DNA from: Melampsora larici-populina 98AG31
Lineage: Eukaryota; Basidiomycota; Pucciniomycetes; Pucciniales; Melampsoraceae
Assembly: GCF_000204055.1 (NCBI RefSeq)
Contig: NW_006768782.1
Span: forward strand, 1,336,434-1,400,433
Direction: 5' to 3'
Length of the DNA: 64,000 bases
Shown: positions 23,175 to 34,935 of the stretch, one piece after another
Numbering within the stretch: position 1 is the first letter of the stretch
Layout: every line of letters begins with the position of its first letter
Program-made: the position numbers and the translations under genes
Notes under the pieces: generated by a model
What the model saw: only the letters and a program-made list of their open reading frames with translations
Databases searched by the model: none
Told to the model about the DNA's origin: nothing

Positions 23175-23826
23175 GGCTAGATAGTATTATAGCTGATCAT
23201 TTTTTCTCCTAAATGTTTCGAGACTAGTGATGTGTTCAAAAATGGGAACATTATGACAATTCTTTGAGCCTGAAGTATCCCCTAATGATTGTTTTCTACA
23301 AGCTTGCTGTTGACCTACACTATCTGTCTTGCAAGATAGGCGGTCTACCAAAGACCTCATTGAACTAATTTTCAGCGTGAACACTTTACTCGCGTGATTC
23401 TTTAAATGAACCAAGCTGGTGTTTCTTATGTATACACTCGTGTAAATGTGCTCAAATGACTTTCTGATATGTATACACAGGTCTTTTAAGGCTAGATAGT
23501 ATTATGGCTGAACATTAATTAAAATCCTTTTATCAAGAAAGAGCATTTACTTAAATGCTTTGAGACTAGTGATATGTTCAAAGATGCGAACATTGTGATG
23601 ATTTCGTGAGCCTGACGTATCCACTCATGATTGCTTGCTATGAGCTTGCTGTCGACCTGCACCATCTGTCTTGCAAGATAGGCAGTCTACCAAAGACCTC
23701 ATTGACCTAATTTTTCAGCGTGAACACTTTACTCGCGTGATTATCTAAATGACCAAAGCTGGTGTTTCTTATGTATACACTCGTGTAAATGGGTTCAAAT
23801 GACTTTCTGATATACACAGGTCTTTG
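23175..23826. repeat. Tandem duplication, about 316-bp unit
   Basis: Copy 1 starts at 23175 and copy 2 at 23491, both with GCTAGATAGTATTAT. They share GAGACTAGTGAT.TGTTCAAA, GTCTTGCAAGATAGGC, CTACCAAAGACCTCATTGA, GTGAACACTTTACTCGCGTG, GTATACACTCGTGTAAATG and a CACAGGTCTTT end. Identity is high over most of the length, with indels near the start of copy 2. Confidence 0.85.
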
Positions 23827-25608
23827 TCGTCGTAACTTTTTTGAAAGGCACCCCTGAGGATCTGAACGTCTTAGAGCGCATGTACCCCACAACTCGGTTT
23901 CAACTCAATAAATCACAAAGCGGAAATTCGGCGATTGTCAACACGTATTTGTTGCTTATATCACTTGAGAGCTCTGTGGAGTCTGAAAAGATGACAATCG
24001 AGTTTTACATGCCATCACATTGCCCTCCTCTTAACTGGTGTCTAAATCACTTATACTGGAAGGTTGAAAACCGGCGACTCTCAAGATTGGAGAGCATCAC
24101 TTCCTGCTCACCTAACACTGACGGCAATAATGGGAGTGACGTGATCCTCTTCAATTCTATTTGCTCGCCGGTTGCTTGGAGCCCAGGTACATAGCATCGG
24201 AAGCAGGGCTTTTATAGTTGAATAGTTTCATGAATGGTACGCAAACATTCCTGAATACTGTCTTATAAAATGTTTCATAGTTGTGTAAAACTCATGGAAT
24301 GGGGAAAGTTTTTTTGACAACGTAACCGTATATACATTTCATTGACCTAAAAGCTGCTTTGCAATCACGTATACTCGACGATCTAGGTAAATATTTATCC
24401 TGGTAAAAAAAATCTAACACTATCCACGATGTGGAATATTTGTTCAACTTATCCATAGAGAGGTCTTCGAGGATGCTGTTGCACTGATCCCCAAAGCGAT
24501 GCGACATTTTATCGGATCTCCTATTTCCTAAAAAACTTCAGGTTCACCTGAGCTCAATGTAGGCCCAAGCGCTCCAATAAAGCGCTAGCCTTGCCTTGAT
24601 TGTAAACATTGTTCCAAGCCCATTGCCCGGTGCAGCTGAAATCTAGAGCTTACACTTTTTGGGTCAAATTTTCACCGCTTGGATTTACCGATCGCCACGG
24701 GTTCTGGGCCGGCTAGACAGAGGCACGATGACGGAACCTTTCGCGTCATGTTTGGCCCATTGGAGTTTCTTTTGCTGGTTTAGAGAAAGTCTTACGTTGA
24801 CTTACAACACTTGACAGCTATCTTATATCGTTTTGCCACACTTGATGGACTCTGATACAACAGATGCCGAGCAACAACCAGGGAACCGCTGGTTTGTGTG
24901 CAATTTCGCGACCAATTCTTCCTCAAAAATCATCAAAGGTGATTGATCATGAGGGAAGCATTCAAGAGACGTGTTGATGCAAGTAGAGCTAGGTGATCAC
25001 AGTCTAACTATTTCACCGCAGATTCCGAAGGAACTGACGACTGACACTTGAGATCAAGCATGGCTCGATATCTACATGTGAATATTTCTGGGTATCGTAG
25101 CAGGTGTGTAATTGATTGTCTCCGACAATTTTGAAGCCATCTGGCTGGTAGGACGATCACAACTCGCGAAGTGTGGTTCAAATCAATGTGTACATCGATC
25201 ATTCAGCCTGCGCTGAGCTACTGTGCGTGTGTTTGAATCGAGTTGGTTGTCCAATATCATCGGGCGAACAAACATCTTAAATGACCGTTGACTATATCCA
25301 GTTGTTTTCTTGTTCGTTGGGCTAGATCTCAGCACAGAGATGATTGGAAGAATAAGAACAAAGAATACAAAGGAATCAGGCGAGTTGGATCCGGAAAACT
25401 TGCTCAAGCTTGCCCATCACTCATCAGTCCAATTCATTTATGTAGCATGAAACAAGGTCTGCGGGCTTTTCGGCATGTGAAAAGTTAAACCTGTTACATC
25501 AACTCTCTAAATTCTAATGGCGTAAGGCTGATGCATTTTAGAGGAATATGCCTTTGAAAATCTTGTTTGGGCTGGAAATACCCATTTTGGCGGCACAAAA
25601 CTGCATTA
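23827..25608. other. Spacer, no supported gene
   Basis: The 117-codon plus ORF at 23841-24194 overlaps the repeat boundary and has no motif. A GC-richer stretch near 24540-24930 shows no terminal repeats that I can see. Confidence 0.35.
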
Positions 25609-26069
25609 CAGTCAAACCTGTTGTATGGCATACCTGTATATTGGCTTAACCTGCCAAATTGCATACCTTTTGGCCTGGACAAGCATGGTCAGGGCCAAAT
25701 TATGCCTTCTCTGTCTAATGCCTTATGGCATACTTTTTTATGGACATTAGTATGGTATTAAGGCATAAAATACCCCACAAAGTGTACATAGTGTGTAAAT
25801 ACATATGTTATGTGTACTTTATTTGATCCATCTTTTGTGCCCTTGATCCCATTCCCATTCAAGTATCATGAAATGGAGCAATTAGGCACACTTAAAAGCT
25901 GTGCTATCAGAAAAAACCTGTCTTATGACATGAAGATATGTGATTATGGAGATAATTTGAAAGGCATACAATTATGCCATATGGCGGTACTCTGCCATAT
26001 GACATAACCTGCTATAAGGCATGCCACATTGGTTGGACCAAGGGGTATGACTTAAGACAGGTTTGACTG
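25609..26069. mobile_element. Pogo/Fot1-like (Tc1/mariner) MITE
   Basis: Terminal inverted repeats begin CAGTCAAACCTGT at 25609 and end ACAGGTTTGACTG at 26069, flanked on both sides by TA (25607-25608 and 26070-26071), the Tc1/mariner target duplication. It is 461 bp long with no transposase ORF. The interior is rich in GGCATA/TATGCC words. It is related in tips and interior to the element at 31799-32218. Confidence 0.8.
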
Positions 26070-26104
26070 TATATCCTATGAATTTAGAGGGATCATGCTC
26101 CTAA

Positions 26105-26587
26105 GAGCATCTCCAACGGTGCCTTGTAAACGTAACGATACGTAAGCTGTATGTTACGTTTACAGGGTTGGGTCAAAAAACGACCCTCCACCGGTCGGCA
26201 GATTTCTCACCTCTGGCCACTCGTGTGAAGTTTGGTTTGAGGGATACTGGGTATCGCATGTCAAGACCTTCATGCATGAAGGGCTTCCGCAAAAGATGCA
26301 GGAAGCAGTATTGGCGACGTTTAGGACATAATCATACCACATGCGTCCAAAGATAAATATGATAATCAAAAGAAATTACATATCAAGTATATAGTCAATG
26401 AGATATCAGTCAACTTTTAAAAGGATTATTGTGCGCTTTCGGCGTTTTTGGCAGGAGCACGACCTTGGAAGTCCCTCCATCATGTGCGCGGTGGAGGGAA
26501 ATCATTTTAAAGAAAAAATACAGCTTACTGTATGTTTTCAGACGAGCCTGTACGCCTTTTGGCGATTCAGGACCGTTGGAGATGCTC
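26105..26587. mobile_element. PIF/Harbinger-like MITE (element B)
   Basis: Starts GAGCATCTCCAACGGT and ends ACCGTTGGAGATGCTC, with TAA on both sides (26102-26104 and 26588-26590). A 3-bp TWA target duplication together with GAGCATCTCC-type tips is characteristic of PIF/Harbinger. It is 483 bp and non-coding. The right TAA is shared with element C. Confidence 0.8.
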
Positions 26588-26590
26588 TAA

Positions 26591-27009
26591 GAGCATCAGC
26601 ACCGGGCCTTGTAAAATAGGGCCCGATTCGTTCGCTGTATGACACCAAGTTGACAGACAAGAACGTGTATGCCTATTCTCGCAGAACATTGTAAAGTTTT
26701 GGCGAAACCGAGGCTTTGCAAAAGCTGGAAAGTCCAAATAATACATTGCCCAAGCGGGCTTGAGGTGCTTGTTTTGTTTGACGGTAGGACTTTGTACGTC
26801 CGATATTGGTGGGTTAAGTTCAGACGTTTGGTCCTTTGGGGCAATTCTAGGATTATACGCTGCAGTCCATTATTACAAGTTCAAGGTATGATTATACGCG
26901 TCGTGTAAACCATACAGGCCGTTTGCAAGGTCCGGTGCCTCAGTTTTATTCTCACGGCTTTGTAAAACGGCCTGTATTTAAATTTTTACAAGGCCCGGTG
27001 CTGATGCTC
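26591..27009. mobile_element. PIF/Harbinger-like MITE (element C)
   Basis: Perfect inverted tips of about 26 bp: GAGCATCAGCACCGGGCCTT at the left, continuing TGTAAAA, and its reverse complement at the right. TAA lies on both sides (26588-26590 and 27010-27012). It is 419 bp and non-coding. It abuts element B through a single TAA, so one inserted at the edge of the other. Confidence 0.85.
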
Positions 27010-27012
27010 TAA

Positions 27013-27889
27013 GAGGTATGCCTTTATGGCGAGTTGACTGTAGAACGCATTGGGGCTATACAGTTCACAAGCCATGCGGATTGCATATCCCTTGAGTGCT
27101 GAGGGAGGCTGAGAGCGGACGAGGCTCTTCTTCATGTTCACACTCGTCATAACCTTAGAACGCACCCCTTGAACCCTCCGAGTGTTCACATCAAATCGCT
27201 CAACTCCGGAGCCACACTCATTCGCCAGGAGGCAACGCAACTTGCCAACGCGTTGGCTCCTGTTGGCTCCCAGTCGGCATAGGCAACTCAGTGGATGTTT
27301 ATATATGCAGATTTTCCAATGACTCAAGATACTTCAATGTATGTATCTAAGATGAGTATGTGAGCCATCAACTACAATCCAACATCTGATCTGAGATCAG
27401 TTAAGTGATCATATCACACACTGGCAGCCAAATTTTTTTTTGGTCAACTTGAGGTTTGAATACCAACTCATGAAGCTTTTATCCGAAGTGATTTACATGA
27501 GACTTGACTAAAAACCCAACTCAACTCAATCAAATCCATTCATTCATTCATTCACTCATTCCCTCCCTTTTTGTTCTCTTTTCACCCAATCACAAAAAAA
27601 TAAATAAATTGACTCATCCCATATACTACCCTCTTTTCCCAACTATCTACATTACAAAAAAAACAGGAATCCACCCTTGATTCCAAAAAAAAAGAAAAAT
27701 CCCCAAACCTCACCATGAACATATTACATCGTTTTTTTGAAAAAACAAAATCAGTATGTATGCTTATTTAATTATGCGTATATGTTTTTTTATTTTCAAA
27801 CAGCCGAAAATGATTGTGCAGTAGATTTGTCAATACATCTATTATAATCATAAACCCCCCCCGCCAACCCCCCAAAAAAAAGAAAAAAT
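27013..27889. other. Spacer and AP-1 mu 3' flank
   Basis: A degenerate pogo-like end, GAGTTGACTGTA near 27031-27042, may be the remnant of an older element split by the MITEs. From about 27540 the sequence is A-rich with homopolymer runs and probably contains the AP-1 mu terminator. No gene is seen. Confidence 0.35.
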
Positions 27890-30231
27890 CTAATCAGTAA
27901 CAACAAAAAACGAAGAATATAAAAGAAAAATCAGAACTAACGTTCGTAATGAATAATCATCCCCATGTTGAGTAATATATCTAAATTTTCATATATATAT
28001 TATAAAAGAAATAGATATACATCAGATCAAAAAAAGATTTGTTTTCAAGAAAACATTTTCCTTGAAATAAACTTACCTAACCCAAGGAAGAGCTTGATAA
28101 CCAGATTTTTCAACAATTTTTAAATATCTAACTTGAATACCAGAAACCGTAAAATAAGGAATTTCAAATTTGATTGTAATAGGTGCTCTTTTTTCAATCG
28201 CATCATCTACTTCCCCCCCCAAAAAAAACCCAGCGCCGATCAGAACAAATCACAATTTTGAATTCCAAATCGTCTTTTACTCAGAAATCAATCAACAAAA
28301 CCGAAAGAAAAAAGAAAAACTGACCACTTCTAACTGATGGTAAACCGAATTGAGCTCTCATCAAATATTCTCTCCCACCACCCAACTGTTTGATTTTCCA
28401 AACAAAAGCCGATTTTTCCGGAACATAATGAACTGTGCCTACCGAAGCTCTGAATCTAGGTGAATCAGCATCATCAGGCACCGGAACATAAATCTCTACA
28501 TTATTAGCTGTTGATCTTCTTTTGAATTGAGCTTTGGCTTTGACTACATATTCGACTCTACTATTGGAATGAACTTCTACCATGGCTTCTGCCCAGATTA
28601 AAGGTTTTACTTGGGTATTGATTCGGTATGACATTAATTCGAATTCTCCATCTGGTGGAATAAATGAAATCGTTCGATCATTTTCAAATCTTGATAATCT
28701 TACACACTATGAAGATAATTCATCATCAAAAATGGTTTGAGAATTGATTAGTAAAGATTTCTATAATCGATTTCTTAACGTTTACAATAAAAAAGGCTTA
28801 CTTGATGAAACTTTGTGTCTTCCATTTCGATAGCTTTTCCCCTCGAAGCTAAAAATTCATCCAAACAGAAACAAAAAAAACTCATGTTAATAAATAACTT
28901 GATCTATATTCTTTTTTTTTCTTTGCAAGAAAGAGTTGATTTTAAATGAAATGATCATACTTCGACCTGTACTTTCAAACATTACTTTATCATTCAAACC
29001 TAATCTTAATTCAGGCATTCCACTTAAATAACATTTCATTTTAACTGCACCCAAGATTTCACTTCTAACTACATTTCCATTAGCATTTACCAACAAATTA
29101 ACACTTTCAACCACATCCTAATCCCAGCCAACCAAAAAAACCACATTCAAATTAGATTACTTCAAATGTGATATTAGAGAAAGGTGATTTTGAAAAACGT
29201 ACTAAAAAGACTTCATTTTTCCTGTATCTTATACCTTCAGATCTCCAACTAACTGCATTGGTCACTGCCATGGGTGGTCTGACTTGGATTTCAAGTTTAT
29301 GTGATTCTTGTGTAATATATTCTTGTAAGATCTTCGATTCAGTTGTTTGTGGATAACCATAATCCATCATCTCATCTAAAAGTTCATAAATAATCACAAA
29401 CTATTTCCAAAAAGAAAAAATTGAATCTTTAGAGTTGGTTTTGAAGTTTCTAGGTTTGGATTGGTTTGGAGTCAGTGAAAGATTTACGTTATCTCGAATG
29501 GATTCTTCTTCTAATTCTTTAAAGTATTCGGAAAGAACCTAAAGATTTTGTTTGGTTTACAAGATGATATGAAAAGAAAAATCAATTGATCAACTTTTAG
29601 TCTTAAATTGTAAATGAGGTGTGAGTTTTTTTTGGGGGGGTTGGAATTGATTAAAGATAAGTCATCATAAATACCTGAGCTAATTTATGTAAAAAAGTTA
29701 AAATCTCAGCCGCATTTGAATTTCGTTTTGATAAAGCAATCACTAAGTTTTTTAAAAAAATTGACATGAAGAAAAACACTTTAGTGACCGAGTTTCAAAT
29801 CATCAGTCAGTCATACTGAAATTTCTTTTTCAACATACGATATAAATTGTTATGTCGAATATACCTAGAATAAGAAGAAAAGAAACCATCATCAATTTTT
29901 CTAAATTCTCCAAAACCAACGTAGAGAATGATGAACACTAACATATAATTAATACCTGCAACAGTAAAACAAGGAGTCACAGATGATAAATCGTTTTCTT
30001 CCATCTCAAGTAAAGAAGGCATAAATTTTTCAATCGTAGATGGTAATACATCATCCCTATAATTTCTTTGAATTAAACTCTGTTTGTTTGTTTTTTGGAG
30101 GAGGGGGGCGGTACGGACGGAAATCATCAAGGATTAATGAATGATTAGGTTTATTTATTTGAAAAGAAATGAGGGTTTGGGAAATCACTTACTTTTCCTT
30201 TCAAGTCACAGATTGCGACTAAGGATGCCAT
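27890..30231 (-). CDS. AP-1 clathrin adaptor complex, medium (mu) subunit
   Basis: Eleven short exons starting with MASLVAICDLKGK (30231-30193), then exon 2 at 30079-29943 (RNYRDDVLPSTIEKFMPSLL). Longin-domain blocks include YIRHNNLY and LHKLAQVLSEYFKELEEESI. The mu-homology domain has TNAVSWRSEGIRYRKNEVFL, SGMPELRLGLNDKV, a FELMSYRINTQ block, QFKRRSTANNVEIYVPVP and QVRYLKIVEKSGYQALPWV. SWRSEGIRYRKNE and the overall blocks distinguish AP-1 from AP-2. It recognises YxxPhi sorting signals on cargo at the trans-Golgi network and endosomes. An intron with donor AG/GTAAGT after PWV leads to YITQHGDDYSLRT. The frame then continues into a hydrophobic tail (LVLIFLLYSSFFVV) to a TAG at 27890. A further intron from the GTTAGT just after LR is an alternative, so the last few residues are uncertain. 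Confidence 0.93.
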
Positions 30232-30625
30232 TTTGAATGAGGTTTGAGTCAGAGTATGATGTTTGATTTTCAGATCGCTTGGCTGTAGGTTGGTAGCTTT
30301 ATGGTTTTTGGTTTGTTTCTTTGATAGTTGATGGTGGATAGTTGGTAGTTGAAGGTGGATGGTGGAAGGTGGATTGGTTGGTGAGTTGATTGTGATCGAA
30401 TGTGAATTGAGAATACATTACTAGGACGTCATTGTGATAGAACTACATTATTGAAACCTCTGTTTATAAAGTACATTTTCAGAATAGGTATTAAATTTAC
30501 ACGATTTTCTTAGTTTTGCACTGAACGATGATCAACCAGATCACGTCACTTCCAACAACCTCCAACGCACACCAACACCAACACCAACACCTTCCCCCTA
30601 ACTAAATCAAGAATCATCAATCAAG
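30232..30625. promoter_or_regulatory. Divergent promoter between AP-1 mu and UBC7
   Basis: Only 394 bp separate the two start codons, so both promoters must lie here. The segment near 30300-30380 carries repeated TGGTGGATAGTTGGT-like words. A CA-rich CACCAACACCAACACC tract precedes UBC7. No TATA element can be assigned with confidence. Confidence 0.45.
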
Positions 30626-31610
30626 ATGCATAACCCTCGATCTCAAGCTACAACAGCACTCAAAAGATTAATGACAGAAGTTAGTTTACATTTCTTCACT
30701 GATTTCTTAAACAATCAATTCTCAACAAAACCCTGAAATTTCTGAACACCTTTACAAAAACAGTATCGACAATTAAATAATAAATCATCAAAACAATCAA
30801 CATCTGAAGAAGAAGTTATGTTTGTGGCAGGTAAACTTTTTTTTCTCTATCATAACCTTTTTTTTGCAATCTTCAAAATCGGTTCAACTGATGTAAACTT
30901 TTTTTATAATTTCTTCTTTTTTTTGGGTTTCTCTTTTAGGTCCTATATCAGAATCAGATTTTTTTATATGGGAAGCTTTAATTTCAGGTCCAGAAGATAC
31001 ACCATACGAAGGAGGTATCTTTACAGCAACCTTAACCTTTCCTCGAGATTATCCACTCTCACCACCTAAAGTAAACTTAATTCTTTTTTTCTCTTTCTCA
31101 ATCTAAACTTTTACACCAAAAACCTAATCTAATAAAATCTCTTGTTCTGGTGGTTAATTTTTTTCTCAGATGACATTCAAACCACCTTTATTACATCCAA
31201 ATGTTTATACGAATGGTGAAGTTTGTATTTCGATTTTACATCCACCTGGTGATGATCCAAATCAATATGAATCGGCATCTGAACGTTGGTCACCTGTACA
31301 ATCAGTTGAAAAAATCTTATTAAGTGTCATCAGTATGTTAGCTGAACCTAATATCGAAAGTGGTGCGAATATTGAATGTTGTGTAAGTGTTTTGATTTCT
31401 TTATTCTTACATTCGAGTTTTGGTTTGAAAAGAAATTGATCTTTGGGTTTCTTTTTTTTGTTTTTTTGGCTATACCTCTTTTTTCTTCGGTATCGGGATA
31501 TGGTTATGGATTGATTGGTATTTTTTGGGGTATAGAAATTGTTTAGAGAAGATAAAAAACAGTATGAGAATAGTGTAAGACAATTTGTTAGACAACAACT
31601 TGAGATTTGA
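30626..31610 (+). CDS. UBC7: Ubiquitin-conjugating enzyme E2, Ubc7/UBE2G type
   Basis: Exons 30626-30679, 30764-30830, 30940-31070, 31170-31382 and 31536-31610 encode 179 residues. [16 protein letters not shown] contains the HPN motif (93-95) and catalytic Cys103. The acidic loop after it, [18 protein letters not shown], is the insertion typical of Ubc7/UBE2G enzymes, followed by [19 protein letters not shown]. It accepts ubiquitin from E1 and, with ER-membrane RING E3 ligases, builds chains on ERAD substrates. There is a short polar insertion ([13 protein letters not shown]) near the N-terminus compared with the usual family, encoded around the exon 1/2 junction region. Intron donors include GTTAGT, also used in the neighbouring AP-1 mu gene. 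Confidence 0.93.
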
Positions 31611-31798
31611 TATAGATCCGTCTAGATATGAAACCATCAACTTAACTGGGTTGTCTTTTTTTTTATCTTGAGATATAGATAATCTGGTTGAGAACTCTTT
31701 CCTCTTGATTTTTGTTATTCTTGTACAACATGTAGTCAATATGGAACTCAATCAAACCCTTCATCGTTTTTACCATAAACTTCAGATGGTCTTCCATA

Positions 31799-32218
31799 CA
31801 GTCAAACCCGCGCAATTGCATACCCGCGCAACTGCATAATCAGCCTTTTTGCATAGGCCAGGACTTTCCCCGACTTGGTGCAGGCTAAAAATTGCATTTA
31901 TTGCATAATTTTGTCAAAAATGATAATGCATAAGTCAAAACCCAAAAAAACCGGGTCTTGGAAGCCCAATTGCATAGCTTTTACTCAACATACAGGATAA
32001 AAAGTACATAATTAGGCATAAACCTTGAGCCCTAAGTCTTAAAGCCTAGCTCATAACCTGCAAAAATGCATAATGTTATGTATTTTGGCCTATTTCCGCA
32101 TATATGCATAACTTTATGCATTTTAACCTATCCTGTATTTTACCTCACTTTGCATAACCTATGAAATTGCATAGGCCCAATGTTCCCCCCAAATTATGCA
32201 ATTGCGCGGGTTCGACTG
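31799..32218. mobile_element. Pogo/Fot1-like MITE, GCATA-rich
   Basis: Left tip CAGTCAAACCCGCGCAATTG and right tip CAATTGCGCGGGTTCGACTG form inverted repeats of about 24 bp with one mismatch, flanked by TA on each side. It is 420 bp with no ORF. The interior repeats TGCATA/GCATA many times, in both orientations. The family is shared with 25609-26069 by its CAGTCAAACC tip. Confidence 0.85.
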
Positions 32219-32480
32219 TATTTGCTACCTCCATGAGATTGTCCTTTCAGTATACATCAACAAAGAAACTTGATCATCTTTATCTCTAAAGAATTTTATT
32301 TGTCTAATATTTTGGATTGATGTTTGATTGATTAAATCATTTGTTTTGATCTTTTGGGTTATTTGAACAAAAAGTTCTAAAAACCACTACAATGATGATG
32401 ATAGCTCTCAAGGTTGGTAAACATAACATGATTATTCAATTGGAATTGTGATTAGGATTTGGATGCTGTCCACAATTGTC

Positions 32481-32531
32481 AATTGATTTTCCTTAGGACA
32501 TCAAGTCTTGATGTCCTAAGGAAAATCAATT
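32481..32531. repeat. 51-bp perfect palindrome (25-bp arms, 1-nt centre)
   Basis: The arm AATTGATTTTCCTTAGGACA continuing TCAAG (32481-32505) is followed by T and then its exact reverse complement (32507-32531). Such a hairpin can extrude in DNA or fold in RNA. It lies between a pogo-like MITE and a hAT transposase remnant. Confidence 0.95.
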
Positions 32532-32650
32532 TTGATCTCAGAGATTGGATTAATGATCTTTGGAACCAAAATAAATACTTATATACAAGAGAACAAAGCA
32601 ACACTTTGAACATCAATTTCAATATGATTGTGTAGATGAGACTTGGCTCA

Positions 32651-32914
32651 TTATAAAAAATTATCCCAGATTTTCAAGCATACCAGGGCCTCCAAAGTAG
32701 ATATGAGCATTGATGCTTGAGTATAACTCAACACTTGTCCACCAGAAGAGAATGCTTGTTCAGATGGACAAGGAGTGGCTAGAACAGCCAGGTAGAATTG
32801 CGCCATTTGAGCACGAATCAGGAAGTCAGTCATGTTGTTCCTCCAATATTCCGACATATTGTGGCATTCAAGCTTATGTGGGAGGCTGAGGTAAGTGTTG
32901 ACCTTGTCTCTCAC
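32651..32914 (-). pseudogene. hAT-family transposase, C-terminal dimerisation domain remnant
   Basis: The 87-codon frame contains the hAT C-terminal signature: YWRNN, then QMAQFYLAVLATPCPSEQAF followed by SSGG, and STLEALVCLKIWDNFL before the stop. Canonical elements read YLAVPATSAPSERVFS...LEALLCLKDW. Everything upstream of this domain (DNA-binding finger and catalytic Asp/Glu) is missing or unreadable, so it is a 5'-truncated relic. Sequence similar to its upstream edge (GTGTTGACCTTGT...CACAGTTTTT) recurs near 34236-34285, which suggests another fragment of the same family. Confidence 0.85.
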
Positions 32915-33312
32915 AGTTTTTCAAGGCTGCGCTGAGGCATCCCTGTCCAGAAGTTAGGTTTTATAACAGTTCTTGTTTTTGCTTAACACTTCAGTACAAT
33001 TAGATTGTGGATGGGTAGATCTCAAATGAGATCTTGATTGAGTTGAGGCTGACAGCTATGGTGGAATGTGGGCTAACAGCATGCAAGAAATGATACAATT
33101 CTGAGTGGCGGCCCAGACTTATATGGTGAGTACAATTACATTGACAAAAGACTATGATTTCAAGTATGATTGTGTGGTAATGCAGCTCATAACCTATAAC
33201 AGATAGGTCAATTGGCAAGGTTAACTCACATCCAAGGTGTTGGCTCCAACAATGATGATGATGTGTAAGCCAATGCTGAGGTGGAGTGACTATATCTATG
33301 GTAATATTCACA

Positions 33313-34131
33313 CACTACAGAAAATGTAATCTTTACCGGGCGGAAAAGAAAACTACTGACATAGAAAAATCCTGAGGCAACAGGAAAAGAACTAAAAATC
33401 TGAAAAAATATGCACCTTGTTCCTAGACGTTGGGGCGTCATAATGAGTATTTTTTTTTTGTATTTTACACACAAATATTGGCTAATGTACTAACAATAAA
33501 GGCTGAAAATCATCAAAAACCCACCTGTAACAATACCTGAAATTTGGCCCATGATTTTGAAGACAGGATTTTGAAATCTTCAAACATCAATAACTTTTGA
33601 AGTTCTGGATCAAATCACTCAATTTCAAGTTCATAAACAAGGTGAGTCTTTCCTATACATTTATTATTGTGACATCACATCTGTAGCTGGTCTGCAAAAG
33701 ATCCCACAGAGCTATTCATGTAGAATTGTTTGAACAAATGTAGAGTGTTTACATGACAAGATAACACCTTGCTGCCTTTATGAAGTGTAAAGGAGAATGG
33801 TGTAGCTTTTGAATGAACCAACAATCAAGTTATTTGGAGCAGAATTGCCAAAGTTATTGAAGTTTTTAGACCACAAAATATTGTTTTCATAATCATGACC
33901 CAAATTTCAGCTATTGTTACAGGCAGGTTTTTGATGATTTTCAGCCTTTATTGTTAGTACATTAACCAATATCTGTGCGTAAAATACAAAAAAATACTCA
34001 TCATGACGCCCCAACGTCTAGGAACAAGGTGCACATTTTTCCAGATTTTTAGCTCTTTTCCTGTTGCCTCAGGATTTTTCTATGTCAGTAGTTTTCTTTT
34101 CCACCCGGTAAAGATTAACTTTTTTGTAGTG
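33313..34131. mobile_element. CACTA-like foldback element
   Basis: Left tip CACTACAGAAAATGTAATCT and right tip (reverse complement) CACTACAAAAAAGTTAATCT begin inverted arms of about 240 bp. They are highly similar throughout (shared blocks include CCTTGTTCCTAGACGTTGGG and GGCTGAAAATCATCAAAAAC). The 3-bp flanks are ACA on both sides (33310-33312 and 34132-34134). CACTA tips plus a 3-bp duplication match the CACTA/EnSpm superfamily. It is 819 bp, non-autonomous, with about 340 bp of unique interior. Confidence 0.88.
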
Positions 34132-34935
34132 ACAGCAATCATGTGACCTGCTGTGACCCAGTTGTGTACACACAACAATCAACAACAGGCTTGAACGGGT
34201 CAGCCCCAAGAACCATTTGGGCACATTGGGCAAGAGCCTTGGTGTTGACCTTGTTGTTCACAGTTTTTTAAGCTAAACTGAGCCCCTCTTCCAAAGTGGC
34301 CGCATCTGCTTTCAAAGAGGGGATTAAGGCTTATACCCCAAGCTCAACCTGAGACCAGCAGGATTTTAAAGCAATTTTGCTTGAAATCCCTGTTTGAGGC
34401 CCCTGAACATTGTAAAAGCTTGCAATAAATTCAGCAGGGCTTCTCCTTGTACTACTTTTAGCCTGTCACCACTTCTAGATTGTGAGAAAATTTGATTCCA
34501 ATACCAAGTGAATTTGACTGGTTCAGCACAAAGGTAGGCCCACACACTGAGTATGACCCAGATTTACAATAACTCAACAGCTCAATTTTGTCAAATTGCT
34601 CAAGTAAAGTGGTGTCAAAAGTGGTAATAGTGAGCTTTCTGAAATCGACTGTATATGAGAAGGGAAAACATGAGAGCAGGGAAGACACTTCCCACAGTGG
34701 TGTACCCAAAGTTGGGGGGCAAACCCCGGTGGAGTGAATCAAATATGCTTGAACAAAGATATTGGAGGAGCAAATTGCAATTAGGGTGTTCCATCTACTC
34801 CTCTATCGTGTTCGATAGCCGTCTTGTTATTTACTAACTGTATTCAGTTGTTTTATTTCTTTCTCTCCCATTGTTACAAGTCATGCTAACATATCCTCCA
34901 ACCAACGAGGTACATGCTAGGGTGGGGGGGGGGTC
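34132..34935. other. Degenerate hAT-related spacer
   Basis: Contains the fragment near 34236-34285 that resembles the upstream edge of the hAT remnant. No intact ORF is supported (the 94-codon minus ORF at 34458-34742 has no motif I can name). Confidence 0.3.
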
